NCBI GenBank assembly: GCA_051881715.1
Contig: JBJEQK010000200.1
Span: forward strand, 1 to 24,206
From: UBA1425 sp051881715
GTDB taxonomy: Bacteria > Bacillota > Clostridia > Oscillospirales > Acutalibacteraceae
Reading direction: 5' to 3'
Length of the DNA stretch: 24,206 nt
The notes beneath the pieces are model-generated. The model was not told where the DNA came from and ran no database searches. It saw nothing but the letters and a program-made list of their open reading frames with translations. The position numbers and the translations under genes were made by a program. The first letter of the stretch is position 1; every line of letters starts with the position of its first letter. Shown here piece by piece: positions 6,221 through 14,051 of this stretch.

Positions 6221-7549
6221 TTATTCAGCGTCAGCAGCCGCTTCTTCGGCCTTTTCCTCGTGCGCGTGCTCGCAGATCACCGCGTTATCCTTGATGACCT
6301 GAATCGCCTTTTCGCACAGAATATCGTTGCGCAAAGAGCTTTCCGCAAAGAAGCCCTTGACCGTATCCAGAGCTACGCCGTACATATCGGCAAGCTTCTG
6401 ATACTCCGCCTCCACGTCCTCGTCTGTAACAGCGATTGCTTCCGTCTGGGCAATCTTTTCGAGAGCCAGACGAACCTTGACCTGCTGTTCCGCCTGAGAG
6501 CGCATATCGGACTCGAAACGCTCCTTTTCCACGCCCATATAGGCAAGATACATATCGAGGTCGATACCCTGCTGACCGATACGGCGGGCAAAATTCTCTT
6601 TGTTTTCTTCGGTTTTCTGCACGAACATACACTCGGGGATCTCGCCCTCGACCTGTTCTGCAAGACCGACCAGCAGTTCCTGCTCGAAGTCCGCATCCGC
6701 ATGACCCTGCTTATCCTTGAGCATATCGGCTTCGATGTTCTTTTTCAGATCATCCAGCGTTTCGGCATCCTCGCTGACATCCTTGGCAAACTCGTCGTCC
6801 AGCTCAGGCAGAATCTTTTCCTTGATGCCGTTGATCTTGCACTGGAACACAGCCGCCTTGCCGCAAAGCTCCTCGGCGTGATACTCCTCGGGGAAGGTCA
6901 CGTTGACAGCAAACTCCTCGCCGACGCTGTGACCGACGACCTGCTCCTCAAAACCGGGAATGAAGGAGCCGGAACCGAGCACCAGATCATAGGTGCCCTT
7001 GCCGCCATCGAAGGGAACGCCGTCCACGGAGCCGTCATAGTCGATGTTTGCGGTGTCGCCCATCTTGGCGGGACGATCCTCCACGTCGGAAATGGTTGCA
7101 TTTCTGTCACGCATACGCTCGATCTCCGCATCCACTTCTTCGGCAGTGACAGACACTTCATGCTTGCAGGCTTCCAGACCCTTGTAGCTCTTGAGGGTGA
7201 TCTCGGGCTTGACGGTGATCTTCATGGTCATTTCCACGCCGTTGTCGCCGATCTCCTTGACTTCCACATTGCGGGGAACATCCACCGCTTCCAAGCCTGC
7301 CTCTTTAATGGCGGCATCCACCGTCTCGGGATAGAGCATTTCCAGCGCATCGTCATAGAAAACGCCCTTGCCGTACATGGTTTCGATCATGTGCTTGGGC
7401 GCCTTGCCCTTGCGGAAGCCGGGAACAGTAATCTTGTTCTTCTGCTTATTATATACCTTTGTAATGGCTGCTGCAAAGTCCTCCGCACTGATGGAGACCT
7501 CCAGCTGATAGGTATTTGTTTCGATCTTGTTGGATGACTTCAAACTCAT
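6221..7549 (-). CDS. tig: trigger factor
   Basis: This 442-residue ribosome-associated chaperone binds nascent chains at the exit tunnel. The ribosome-docking signature GFRKGKAP is at residues 44-51. The central FKBP-type prolyl isomerase domain spans about 160-245 (GDTANIDYDGSVDGVPFDGG, then GSFIPGFEEQVVGHSVGEE). The helical C-terminal chaperone arms run to an acidic end (EHAHEEKAEEAAADAE). The frame opens 13 codons earlier, but I chose the ATG at 7549. It has AAGGAAT upstream with good spacing, and the protein then starts just before the family's first strand. A consensus-like promoter lies at 7614-7642. It is the first gene of the proteostasis cluster, upstream of clpP. Confidence 0.97.
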   Translation of the reverse strand: MSLKSSNKIETNTYQLEVSISAEDFAAAITKVYNKQKNKITVPGFRKGKAPKHMIETMYGKGVFYDDALEMLYPETVDAAIKEAGLEAVDVPRNVEVKEIGDNGVEMTMKITVKPEITLKSYKGLEACKHEVSVTAEEVDAEIERMRDRNATISDVEDRPAKMGDTANIDYDGSVDGVPFDGGKGTYDLVLGSGSFIPGFEEQVVGHSVGEEFAVNVTFPEEYHAEELCGKAAVFQCKINGIKEKILPELDDEFAKDVSEDAETLDDLKKNIEADMLKDKQGHADADFEQELLVGLAEQVEGEIPECMFVQKTEENKENFARRIGQQGIDLDMYLAYMGVEKERFESDMRSQAEQQVKVRLALEKIAQTEAIAVTDEDVEAEYQKLADMYGVALDTVKGFFAESSLRNDILCEKAIQVIKDNAVICEHAHEEKAEEAAADAE

Positions 7550-7613
7550 TTTGACCAATTCCTTTCGTATACAAGTCCGCGGCGCCATAGTACCGCACTT
7601 TACATTAGGGATT

Positions 7614-7642
7614 ATTATAGCATACCGTTTTTATTTTTTCCA
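7614..7642 (-). promoter_or_regulatory. sigma-A-type promoter of tig
   Basis: On the minus strand TGGAAA (7642-7637), a 17-bp spacer and a perfect TATAAT (7619-7614) are followed by a leader of about 60 bases to the tig ATG. The -35 is a 4 of 6 match and lies in an A-rich stretch. It begins 8 bases after the stop of the preceding phosphoesterase gene, with no terminator between. Confidence 0.65.
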
Positions 7643-7649
7643 CTGTTTT

Positions 7650-8345
7650 TTAAAAATTCTTCACTAACTTCGGTAAAAAATTCAGAAAATCGCAGGAAAT
7701 CAAGGACAAGCGAATCCCATCCACCTCCGCATTGACGGCGGTACGGCAGGACGGACCGTGCAAATGCCCGTAATAACAGCGGCGAATCCCCTCGCTTTTG
7801 AGCACCTCGTAAATCTCCGGGCACCATGTGCCGTCCGCATTCACCGGCGGATAGTGCAGGAAAACGATGGGCTCTCTGTCGAATGCCCTTGCGGCGTCGA
7901 TGGACATTTTCAGTCTGCCCACCTCCCGCAAAAGCACCTTGCGATCCTCCTGCTTGCAGGACTCCGACAGCCATCCCCGTGTGCCGCAAACGGCTACATC
8001 GCCGCAGGCGTAGGCATTGTTGAACAAAATATGCAGGCTGTCCAGTCCGTTTTCCGCAAAGGCTTCGTCCGTTTTTTTCTTGGTCGCCCACCAGTAGTCG
8101 TGGTTCCCCTTGAGAATAATCTTTTGCCCGGGCAGTTCGTGCAGAAAGCGAAAATCCGGCATCGACTCCCGCAGATCCATGCCCCAAGAGATATCCCCTG
8201 CGATCACGACGGTATCGTCCTCCCGAACAACACTTTTCCAATTCTCGCACAGTCTTGCTTCATAGTCCTGCCAGCCTTGGAAGATGTCCATGGGCTTAGA
8301 AACGCCGAAGGAAAGATGGGTGTCTGCAATGGCAAACAAGGACAC
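7650..8345 (-). CDS. calcineurin-like metallophosphoesterase
   Basis: This 231-residue protein has the dinuclear-metal phosphoesterase motifs in order: D8-x-H10 (AIADTHLSF), GD at 50-51 (VIAGDISWGMD), GNHD at 80-83 (LKGNHDYWW), H164 (VFLHYPP) and GHLHG with H194/H196. The substrate cannot be deduced; the superfamily includes nucleotide, phosphodiester and phosphoprotein hydrolases. No signal peptide is seen, so it is cytosolic. The frame extends upstream into thrC without a sensible start. I chose the GTG at 8345, preceded by AAAGGA, because it gives the family-typical beginning MSLFAIADTH. It follows thrC by 25 bases and is probably cotranscribed with it, although nothing shows a link to threonine synthesis. 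Confidence 0.9.
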   Translation of the reverse strand: MSLFAIADTHLSFGVSKPMDIFQGWQDYEARLCENWKSVVREDDTVVIAGDISWGMDLRESMPDFRFLHELPGQKIILKGNHDYWWATKKKTDEAFAENGLDSLHILFNNAYACGDVAVCGTRGWLSESCKQEDRKVLLREVGRLKMSIDAARAFDREPIVFLHYPPVNADGTWCPEIYEVLKSEGIRRCYYGHLHGPSCRTAVNAEVDGIRLSLISCDFLNFLPKLVKNF

Positions 8346-8370
8346 GTTTTTACATCCTTTCTTTCCTTCA

Positions 8371-9861
8371 TTAAAGCATTGCGTGAAGCACGGCTTCTTC
8401 CATGTCTTTGACGGCACAGCAGTCGGTGAAGCGAACCGTTTTGTCTTTCAGCTCCAGCAGCTGTTTCGGGCACTCGAAGCCTGTAATTTCATGCAGACGC
8501 TCCACGACAGCAAATTCATCGTCCATGCGCTCCTGGGGAGCAACGGCGTGCAGGACGCTCTTGGAGAACTTGTAGGGGCTGGCTGTTGAGGCAATGACCG
8601 TCGGGGTGTTGTCGCCGGTTTCGGCTTTATAATTTCTGTATGTCTGCACCGCAACAGCGGTATGGGTGTCGCAAAGGTAATGCTCCGTCTGATACACTTC
8701 CCGAATCAGCGACTGCGTGGCGTCCTCGTCGCAGAAGCCGGCGCTGAAAACATCGGTGATCTTTTTGTGCATCTCAGCGCCCACATCGTATACGCCGTCC
8801 TTGGACAGGGACTGCATCCACTGCGCCGTCTGCTTGTCGTCCATGTCGGACAGCAGGAACAGCAGGCGTTCCAGATTGCTGGAGATGAGAATATCCATGG
8901 AGGGAGAGGATGTGCAATAAAAATCACGGCGGCGGTCATACACGCCCGTCTCGATAAAGTCTGTCAGAACCTTGTTCTTGTTGGATGCGCAGATCAGTCT
9001 GCCCAGCGGCACACCCATCTGCTTGGCATAGTACGCGGCAAGGATGTTGCCGAAGTTGCCGGTGGGGACAACCACGTTGATGGGGTCTCCGTTGCAGATC
9101 TCGCCCTTTTTGAGCATATCGCAATAGGCAGAGACATAATACACGATCTGCGGCACAAGGCGCCCCCAGTTGATGGAGTTGGCGGAGGAGAACATCTTGT
9201 TCTTTTCCGCAAGCTTCGCCGCCACGGCGGGATCGGTGAAGATCTTTTTGACACCGCTCTGGGCATCGTCAAAGTTGCCCTCGATGGCGCAGACCATCAC
9301 GTTGTCCCCTTCCTGCGTCGCCATTTGCAGCTTCTGCATGGGGCTGACGCCATCGCTGGGATAGAACACCATGATTTGGGTGTTCGGTACATTCTTGAAT
9401 CCTTCCAGCGCCGCCTTGCCGGTATCGCCCGAGGTGGCCACAAGAATCACGATCTGCTTGCCGTCCGCCGCCTTGCCTGCGGCCACGGTCAGCAGGTACG
9501 GCAGCAGCTGCAGCGCCATATCCTTGAACGCACAGGTCGAGCCGCGCCACAGTTCCAAAATCTCGGAACCGTCGGAAAGTTTTACCAGCGGCGCCGTTTC
9601 CGCACTGCTGAATTTTCCCTCGGCATAGGCGCCGTCCACGCACCGGGCAATTTCCTCAGCCGTGAAGTCGGTCAGATACAGAGAAAGGATTTCCTTGGCT
9701 CTGCCCTTGTAATCCATTTTGGAAAGCCGAACCAGATCTTCCGGCGTAACGGTGGGAATGGTCTGCGGCACAAACAATCCGCCCTCTGCGGAGATGCCTC
9801 GGGTAATCGCTTGGGCAGACGTCACTTTCACGTTCCTGTCTCTCGTACTTGTATAGAGCAT
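8371..9861 (-). CDS. thrC: threonine synthase
   Basis: This 496-residue PLP enzyme converts O-phosphohomoserine to threonine and phosphate, the last step of threonine synthesis. The N-terminus MLYTSTRD and the segment GISAEGGLFVPQ are typical. The Schiff-base lysine is K113 in GSTCAFKDMALQ. The phosphate-binding segment follows as ATSGDTGKAAL. Further on, VVPTGNFGNILAAYYAKQMG is another hallmark of the fungal/enterobacterial-type long form. The ATG at 9861 follows GAAAGGG. A candidate promoter lies at 9904-9932, overlapping the end of the upstream dipeptidase gene. No other threonine pathway gene (thrA, thrB, asd) is in the window. Confidence 0.96.
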   Translation of the reverse strand: MLYTSTRDRNVKVTSAQAITRGISAEGGLFVPQTIPTVTPEDLVRLSKMDYKGRAKEILSLYLTDFTAEEIARCVDGAYAEGKFSSAETAPLVKLSDGSEILELWRGSTCAFKDMALQLLPYLLTVAAGKAADGKQIVILVATSGDTGKAALEGFKNVPNTQIMVFYPSDGVSPMQKLQMATQEGDNVMVCAIEGNFDDAQSGVKKIFTDPAVAAKLAEKNKMFSSANSINWGRLVPQIVYYVSAYCDMLKKGEICNGDPINVVVPTGNFGNILAAYYAKQMGVPLGRLICASNKNKVLTDFIETGVYDRRRDFYCTSSPSMDILISSNLERLLFLLSDMDDKQTAQWMQSLSKDGVYDVGAEMHKKITDVFSAGFCDEDATQSLIREVYQTEHYLCDTHTAVAVQTYRNYKAETGDNTPTVIASTASPYKFSKSVLHAVAPQERMDDEFAVVERLHEITGFECPKQLLELKDKTVRFTDCCAVKDMEEAVLHAML

Positions 9862-9903
9862 TTACACACACCCTTTCGGAGTTACTACACAAATTGTCGA
9901 TAT

Positions 9904-9932
9904 ATTATAGCACACTTTTCATGAACTGCAAA
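9904..9932 (-). promoter_or_regulatory. candidate thrC promoter overlapping the dipeptidase stop codon
   Basis: On the minus strand TTTGCA (9932-9927), a 17-bp spacer and consensus TATAAT (9909-9904) stand 43 bases before the thrC ATG. The TAA stop of the dipeptidase gene (9907-9905) is inside the -10 hexamer. No hairpin terminator separates the two genes. Confidence 0.6.
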
Positions 9933-10852
9933 GCATTCTTGAAGAAAATTTTATCGCAAAGCGATTTTCCGAGTCCGTTTTCCGCGAAATATGTATAAAG
10001 CTGTGGAATTTTTTCGATTCTGTCCATATCCGCATGGATCCCGCAGCCGTCAAAATCACTGCCGATCGCCAGAAAATCCTCCCCGCCCAGCTCCAAAAAG
10101 CGGTAGGCATGACGCAGTGCGGCGTCCATACTGCCCAAGTCTATGCCACCCAAGAAGCGGCTGCAGAAATTCAGTCCCACGATTCCGCCGTGCTGAGAAA
10201 GCGCCCGAATCTGGTCGTCCGTTAAGGCGCGGCGCACACAATATTCCCGGTCGCTGCAAGGCTCACGCATCGTTTGCAGCAGATCTGCACAGGTCGAATG
10301 GCTCGCAAGAACCGAACCGCTCGTCTGTTCCAGCACATCGTAAAAGCCCTTGCGGCAAAGGTGGGACACATCCACAGCCATATGCAGCTTTTCCATTTCC
10401 CGCACGACTTCTTTCCCGAACGGTTTCAGCGGCGCATCCTTTCCGGACTGACAGCCGAATGCCAGTTCATTTTCGCCGTTCCATGTCAGGGTGAGCATCC
10501 GCACGCCCATGTGGTAGATTTGCGGCAGTTTCTCCATCTGTCCCATCAGGACAGCTCCGCCCTCCACCGCCAACACCGCCGCGCACCGTTCGCCTGCAAG
10601 AGCCGAATCCAGCTGCTGTGCATCGGCGCAAAATGCCACATCTTCATTGCGGTAAAAGGCATAGTTGCGTTCAAAATAATCCCATGCATCCTGCCCCCGC
10701 AGTTCATCGGGAATCCAGATGGCAAAGGTCTGCGCCCATGCGTCAAAGCATTTTCCCCTGTTCAGGCTGATGTGCAGGTCATTTTCCGACAGGGATTTCC
10801 CCTGTTTCACGCATTCCGTAATAGTATCGCAGTGTAAATCAAAAAAGCGCAT
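9905..10852 (-). CDS. membrane dipeptidase family protein (peptidase M19)
   Basis: This 315-residue zinc peptidase of the renal-dipeptidase family hydrolyses dipeptides, and in bacteria often L,D- or D-amino-acid-containing dipeptides. The metal site is visible as H7-x-D9 (FFDLHCDT), E97 (AVLAVEGG), H164 (VDVSHL) and H185 (LASHSTCAD). D266 lies in IGSDFDG. There is no signal peptide, so despite the family name this is a cytosolic enzyme. The ATG at 10852 follows a perfect TAAGGAGG, and only 9 bases separate it from the rnhB stop, so it is cotranscribed with rnhB. The true substrate is not evident. Confidence 0.93.
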   Translation of the reverse strand: MRFFDLHCDTITECVKQGKSLSENDLHISLNRGKCFDAWAQTFAIWIPDELRGQDAWDYFERNYAFYRNEDVAFCADAQQLDSALAGERCAAVLAVEGGAVLMGQMEKLPQIYHMGVRMLTLTWNGENELAFGCQSGKDAPLKPFGKEVVREMEKLHMAVDVSHLCRKGFYDVLEQTSGSVLASHSTCADLLQTMREPCSDREYCVRRALTDDQIRALSQHGGIVGLNFCSRFLGGIDLGSMDAALRHAYRFLELGGEDFLAIGSDFDGCGIHADMDRIEKIPQLYTYFAENGLGKSLCDKIFFKNALQFMKSVL

Positions 10853-10861
10853 ATATCCTCC

Positions 10862-11464
10862 TTAGTGCATCTTCTTTAAAAAAGTCAGTCTGTGGATGGG
10901 AGAGGGGCCGAACTCCCGCAGCTTTTCGTAGTGCAGTTTCGTGCCGTAGCCCTTGTGCTGGGCAAATGCATACTGCGGATAGGTCTTATCCATTTCCAGC
11001 ATCACCCGATCTCGGCTGACCTTCGCCAGCACCGACGCCGCCGCAATGCTTTGGCAGACAGCGTCTCCGTGCACGATCGTCTCTGCGGGGATGCCCAGAG
11101 GCGGCATTCGGTTGCCGTCAATGAGCGCATACTCTGCCGGGACGTCCAATCCCTCCACCGCACGGCGCATGGCGAGAAATGTGGCTTGCAGGATATTATA
11201 TGCGTCGATCTCCTTTTCGTCCGCGCAGGCAATACAATAGCTGACCGCCTTTTCCCGAATCACATCGAACAGCGCTTCCCGCTTTTTCTCCGTGAGTTTT
11301 TTGGAGTCGTTCAAGCCGTCGATCACACAATCCGGCGGCAAGATCACCGCCGCCGCATAGACGGATCCTGCCAACGGACCGCGTCCCGCTTCATCCACGC
11401 CGCACACGCACTGCACGCCATTTGCCATTAGCTTCGCCTCAAAGGGTTTCCACTCCACCTGCAT
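10862..11464 (-). CDS. rnhB: ribonuclease HII
   Basis: This 200-residue enzyme cleaves the RNA strand of RNA/DNA hybrids and initiates removal of misincorporated ribonucleotides. The signature VDEAGRGPLAG supplies D24 and E25. D116 in LIDGNR and D134 in VHGD complete the four-carboxylate site. SAASxLAKV-type and AQHKGYGT segments are also present. I chose the ATG at 11464, preceded by GGAGGA with a 6-base spacer. An in-frame ATG ten codons upstream falls inside the terminal repeat of the 11488-11710 element and has no binding site. Clostridial rbgA-rnhB pairs are normally adjacent, but here a terminator and the repeat element separate them. Confidence 0.97.
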   Translation of the reverse strand: MQVEWKPFEAKLMANGVQCVCGVDEAGRGPLAGSVYAAAVILPPDCVIDGLNDSKKLTEKKREALFDVIREKAVSYCIACADEKEIDAYNILQATFLAMRRAVEGLDVPAEYALIDGNRMPPLGIPAETIVHGDAVCQSIAAASVLAKVSRDRVMLEMDKTYPQYAFAQHKGYGTKLHYEKLREFGPSPIHRLTFLKKMH

Positions 11465-11487
11465 ATTTTTCCTCCATATAAAAAGGT

Positions 11488-11710
11488 TCATCACGGATTT
11501 TTGTGGGATTAAAAGTTTCGGTCAAGCCTTTTTAAAGGCTTGCGGATTCCAAAGGCGGCGCCTTTGGTCGCCGACCGCAGTCGGCGAAATCCTAACAACA
11601 GAAAAGCGCAGGAGGGGAGCCAAAACAGTCCGGTGGACTGTTTTGGCGTGGGGAACCCTCGCCGGGGGTTCCCCGGTGCGAAGCACAAATCCCACAAAAA
11701 TCCGTGAAGA
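11488..11710. repeat. 223-bp hairpin-array repeat with terminal inverted repeats
   Basis: The ends at 11488-11510 and 11688-11710 are 23-bp inverted repeats with 22 identical positions (core CACGGATTTTTGTGGGATT). Between them lie five successive near-perfect hairpins: CAAGCCTTT/AAAGGCTTG (11523-11542); CCAAAGGCG/CGCCTTTGG (11549-11567); TCGCCGAC/GTCGGCGA (11568-11587); GCCAAAACAGTCC/GGACTGTTTTGGC (11619-11647, loop of 3); and GGGGAACCC/GGGTTCCCC (11650-11674). There is no coding potential and no obvious target-site duplication, although both flanks are AT-rich. It resembles a non-autonomous MITE or REP-like element. Related ends occur at 29-50, 357-430 and 24160-24206. Confidence 0.85.
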
Positions 11711-11718
11711 GTTTATAT

Positions 11719-11750
11719 AAAAAACCCGAATCCCATTGCGGCGATTCGGG
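11719..11750 (-). terminator. intrinsic terminator after rbgA
   Basis: On the minus strand CCCGAATC (11750-11743) pairs with GATTCGGG (11732-11725), followed by six T (11724-11719). It starts 8 bases after the rbgA stop and lies 8 bases from the end of the repeat element. Confidence 0.85.
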
Positions 11751-11758
11751 GCAAACAT

Positions 11759-12616
11759 TCAAGGTTTTTCCAAAGAAATTCTGCCTAAGCGGCCGTCACG
11801 GTACTCATCGAGCAGCATATTCGCCGTGCGTTCTGTGTCGATCTCACCGCCGCGGGCAAGCATCCCACGTTTTCTGCCGATCTGCTCGAGCACCTCCCAC
11901 GGCTGGGCGTCCGGCGCGGGAAGGATGCCGTACCGCTGCTGCAAACGGTCGGCATAGTCCGATTGCAAAACTTCCAGCAGACGCACCGCCATCAGCTCGC
12001 TGTCGAGGATCTCATCCTTGACGGAACCGATAAAGGCAAGCCGATCCCCCACCTTCGGGTCATCGAATTTCGGCCAAAGCACACCGGGCGTATCCAAAAG
12101 CTCGATGCCGTTGCCGATGGCAAACCACTGGTTCTGTCGGGTCACACCGGGCTTGTCCGCCACCTTGGCGCGGTTCTTGCCCGCCATGCGGTTGATAAAC
12201 GAGGATTTGCCCGTGTTAGGGATTCCGACGACCATCACCCGCAGGGGTCTGCCCGCCATCCCTTTTTCGGTATTGGCGCGAATCTTATCCGCAAGGATGT
12301 TCCGCACCAAGTTGTGATATGCATTCAAGCCCTTGCCGGAACGGCAGTCCACTGCCAGAGCGCCTGCGCCCATCGCCTCAAAGTGGGACAACCACCGTTT
12401 GGTCGTCTGCGCATCGGCGAGATCGCACTTGTTCAGCAGTACGATCCGCGGCTTGTTGCCGATCAGCGCCGACAACTCCGGGTTTTTACTGCTCTCGGGA
12501 ATGCGGGCATCCAAAAGCTCCGTGACCGCATCCACCAAAGGCAGACACTCCCGGATCTGGCGGCGTGTACGTGCCATATGCCCGGGGAACCACTGCACAG
12601 TTTGATCCTGCTGCAT
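11759..12616 (-). CDS. rbgA: ribosome biogenesis GTPase RbgA/YlqF
   Basis: This 285-residue circularly permuted GTPase acts in late 50S subunit assembly. The motif order is permuted as expected: G4 NKCD (62-65) and a DCRSGKG segment (90-96) precede G1 GIPNTGKS (131-138) and G3 DTPG (175-178). The N-terminal WFPGHMART is the YlqF hallmark, and a helical C-terminal domain follows. The ATG at 12616 is preceded by CGGAGGAC. The gene lies 23 bases after a signal peptidase gene and is followed by a strong terminator. The rplS-lepB-rbgA order ties it to ribosome production. Confidence 0.97.
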   Translation of the reverse strand: MQQDQTVQWFPGHMARTRRQIRECLPLVDAVTELLDARIPESSKNPELSALIGNKPRIVLLNKCDLADAQTTKRWLSHFEAMGAGALAVDCRSGKGLNAYHNLVRNILADKIRANTEKGMAGRPLRVMVVGIPNTGKSSFINRMAGKNRAKVADKPGVTRQNQWFAIGNGIELLDTPGVLWPKFDDPKVGDRLAFIGSVKDEILDSELMAVRLLEVLQSDYADRLQQRYGILPAPDAQPWEVLEQIGRKRGMLARGGEIDTERTANMLLDEYRDGRLGRISLEKP

Positions 12617-12639
12617 ATGTCCTCCGTTAAATTATACGT

Positions 12640-13266
12640 TTAATTATAGTTGTACTCCATACCGACCTTCCAGCTGCCGAGAGGCATCAATCGGAAAGAA
12701 ACGGTACCGAGGATGTAGTTTACGTCAATGGTGCCGATCATGGACGAACGGCTGTCCGAGGAATGGGGACGGTTGTCGCCCAGTACGAATACTTCCCCCT
12801 CTTTCACCGTCAAGGGATAGTTGTCCAAATCCTCACGCTCGGTGAAAACGTCAGGTGCGATGTAGGTTTCGACCAGTTGTTCGCCGTCGATAAACACATG
12901 ACCGTCACGGATATCCACTGTCTGTCCCTCAGTCGCGATCACGCGCTTGACGATCGGTTCATTGAAGGCGTTCGGCTGGGTGATGATGACGATATCCCCC
13001 GCCTGCGGCTTCTTGGGCACAGCAGAAACTGCCAGCCAGTCGCCCTCGGTCAGTGTGGGCAGCATAGACGGACCGACCACGCCGACAAAACGGAAAAAGA
13101 AGGTGAACACCACCATGATGGCGATCACAGCCGTTCCGACAACAGACGCCAGATCGTAAACGGAATACGCCAAGCGCTCCCGCCCGGACTTGGGCTTCTC
13201 CTGCTCTTGCTGTGTTTCGGGCGCCTCGGGCTGTTCGGGAAGCGCGTTCAGTTTTTCTTCATCCAT
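12640..13266 (-). CDS. lepB: signal peptidase I, second tandem copy
   Basis: This 208-residue protein has a cytosolic N-terminal segment rich in E, Q and P (residues 1-30). One membrane helix follows at about 40-60 (ASVVGTAVIAIMVVFTFFF). The catalytic domain lies outside the membrane, with serine S67 in GPSMLPTL and lysine K107 in PIVKRVIA. The 40-residue Ser-Lys spacing is that of Bacillus SipS. The later GDNR-x-x-SxDSR box is intact (LGDNRPHSSDSRS), so the enzyme should cleave signal peptides of exported proteins. The ATG at 13266 follows a modest GCAGGA site, 14 bases after the first copy. The two copies share the catalytic core but differ in N-terminus and loops. Confidence 0.95.
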   Translation of the reverse strand: MDEEKLNALPEQPEAPETQQEQEKPKSGRERLAYSVYDLASVVGTAVIAIMVVFTFFFRFVGVVGPSMLPTLTEGDWLAVSAVPKKPQAGDIVIITQPNAFNEPIVKRVIATEGQTVDIRDGHVFIDGEQLVETYIAPDVFTEREDLDNYPLTVKEGEVFVLGDNRPHSSDSRSSMIGTIDVNYILGTVSFRLMPLGSWKVGMEYNYN

Positions 13267-13280
13267 AACAATATCCTGCT

Positions 13281-13886
13281 TTACTGAATAGTATTTTTGC
13301 TCGGACCGCCAAAGGGAAACACGCGGTATTTGGCAACGCCGAGAATATAGTTCTCATCCACACAGCCGACCACGGAATAGCGGCTGTCCATGGAATTGTT
13401 GCGGTTGTCGCCCAGCACAAACAGCTGTCCTTCTTCCACGGTCAAGGGGAACTGTACATCGCCGGAAAGCGCAGTCGGCTCGGCAATATAGGATTCCTCC
13501 AAAACCTTGCCGTTGACGGTGACCACGTGGGCGTCGAAGTCGATGTCCACCGTGTCGCCGCCCTTGGCGATAACACGCTTGACCAGAGGCTTTTCCATGG
13601 AATTCGGCTGGGTGATAATCACCACGTCTCCGGCTTTAATGCTCGGTGTGATGCTCGTGACCGCCAGCCAGTCGCCGTTGGTGAGAGTCGGCAGCATGGA
13701 ATCGCCCACAACACCCACAAGGCGGACGCCGAATGTGAAAACGATGGCAATAATCACCGCCGCAGCTGCCGCTGCGCCGACGGTCTCATAGATAAAGGAC
13801 CAGAGTTTGTCGTTCTTTTGCGGCTCCTGCTGCGCATACTCTGTCTCCCGAACGAAGCGAAACCAATAACTTTGTTTTTTATGCAA
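13281..13886 (-). CDS. lepB: signal peptidase I, first tandem copy
   Basis: This 201-residue signal peptidase has one membrane helix at about 36-55 (an alanine-rich run then VIIAIVFTFG). The catalytic serine is S63 in GDSMLPTL and the lysine K103 in PLVKRVIA. The LGDNRNNSMDSR box follows. No ATG sits at a sensible place: the frame extends far upstream through a hairpin region. I chose the TTG at 13886, five bases after GAGAGGTGA, giving an N-terminus rich in basic and aromatic residues (HKKQSYWFRFVR). A GTG inside that binding site is a weaker alternative. The gene is separated from rplS by a terminator-like hairpin and runs directly into the second copy. Confidence 0.92.
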   Translation of the reverse strand: MHKKQSYWFRFVRETEYAQQEPQKNDKLWSFIYETVGAAAAAAVIIAIVFTFGVRLVGVVGDSMLPTLTNGDWLAVTSITPSIKAGDVVIITQPNSMEKPLVKRVIAKGGDTVDIDFDAHVVTVNGKVLEESYIAEPTALSGDVQFPLTVEEGQLFVLGDNRNNSMDSRYSVVGCVDENYILGVAKYRVFPFGGPSKNTIQ

Positions 13887-13907
13887 GCCGCTCACCTCTC
13901 GTTTTGA

Positions 13908-13967
13908 ATAAGAAAGAAACCCGACACAGCGCAATAGCCCCCGAAGGATGCATTGCCGCGTGCCGGG
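13908..13967 (-). terminator. long imperfect hairpin between rplS and lepB
   Basis: On the minus strand CCCGGCAC pairs with GTGTCGGG (one wobble), then GCG/CGC and CAAT/ATTG with single-base bulges, around a loop containing CC-TTCG-GG. The downstream tract TTTCTTTCTTATT is interrupted, so it may be a partial terminator that gives rplS a surplus over the lepB and rbgA genes. It ends just before the lepB ribosome binding site. Confidence 0.6.
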
Positions 13968-14051
13968 CTCGATCAGGCACAGCCGAAATAGCTGCACCTT
14001 AGCATCTCAAATCCCGCCGGCAAATGCCCGCCGACGATTTCCCGCTGTCGA

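Noticed and set aside
6190..6226. Possible separate clpP promoter with TATACT as -10
   Set aside because: No -35 hexamer with more than three matches is found at 16 to 19 bp spacing.
6260..7537. Plus-strand open frame of 425 codons opposite tig
   Set aside because: It is an antisense shadow of trigger factor with no recognisable domain and no start signal.
7536..7556. Possible CtsR operator at the tig start (GGTCAAA followed by a degenerate half)
   Set aside because: Only one heptamer half-site matches; the second half is poor and the site overlaps the tig start codon rather than a promoter.
8662..9924. Plus-strand open frame of 420 codons opposite thrC
   Set aside because: It lies fully antisense to a well-supported threonine synthase and has no motif or binding site.
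11465..11494. Longer rnhB product starting at an upstream in-frame ATG
   Set aside because: That ATG lies in the repeat's terminal sequence and has no binding site, whereas the ATG at 11464 follows GGAGGA.
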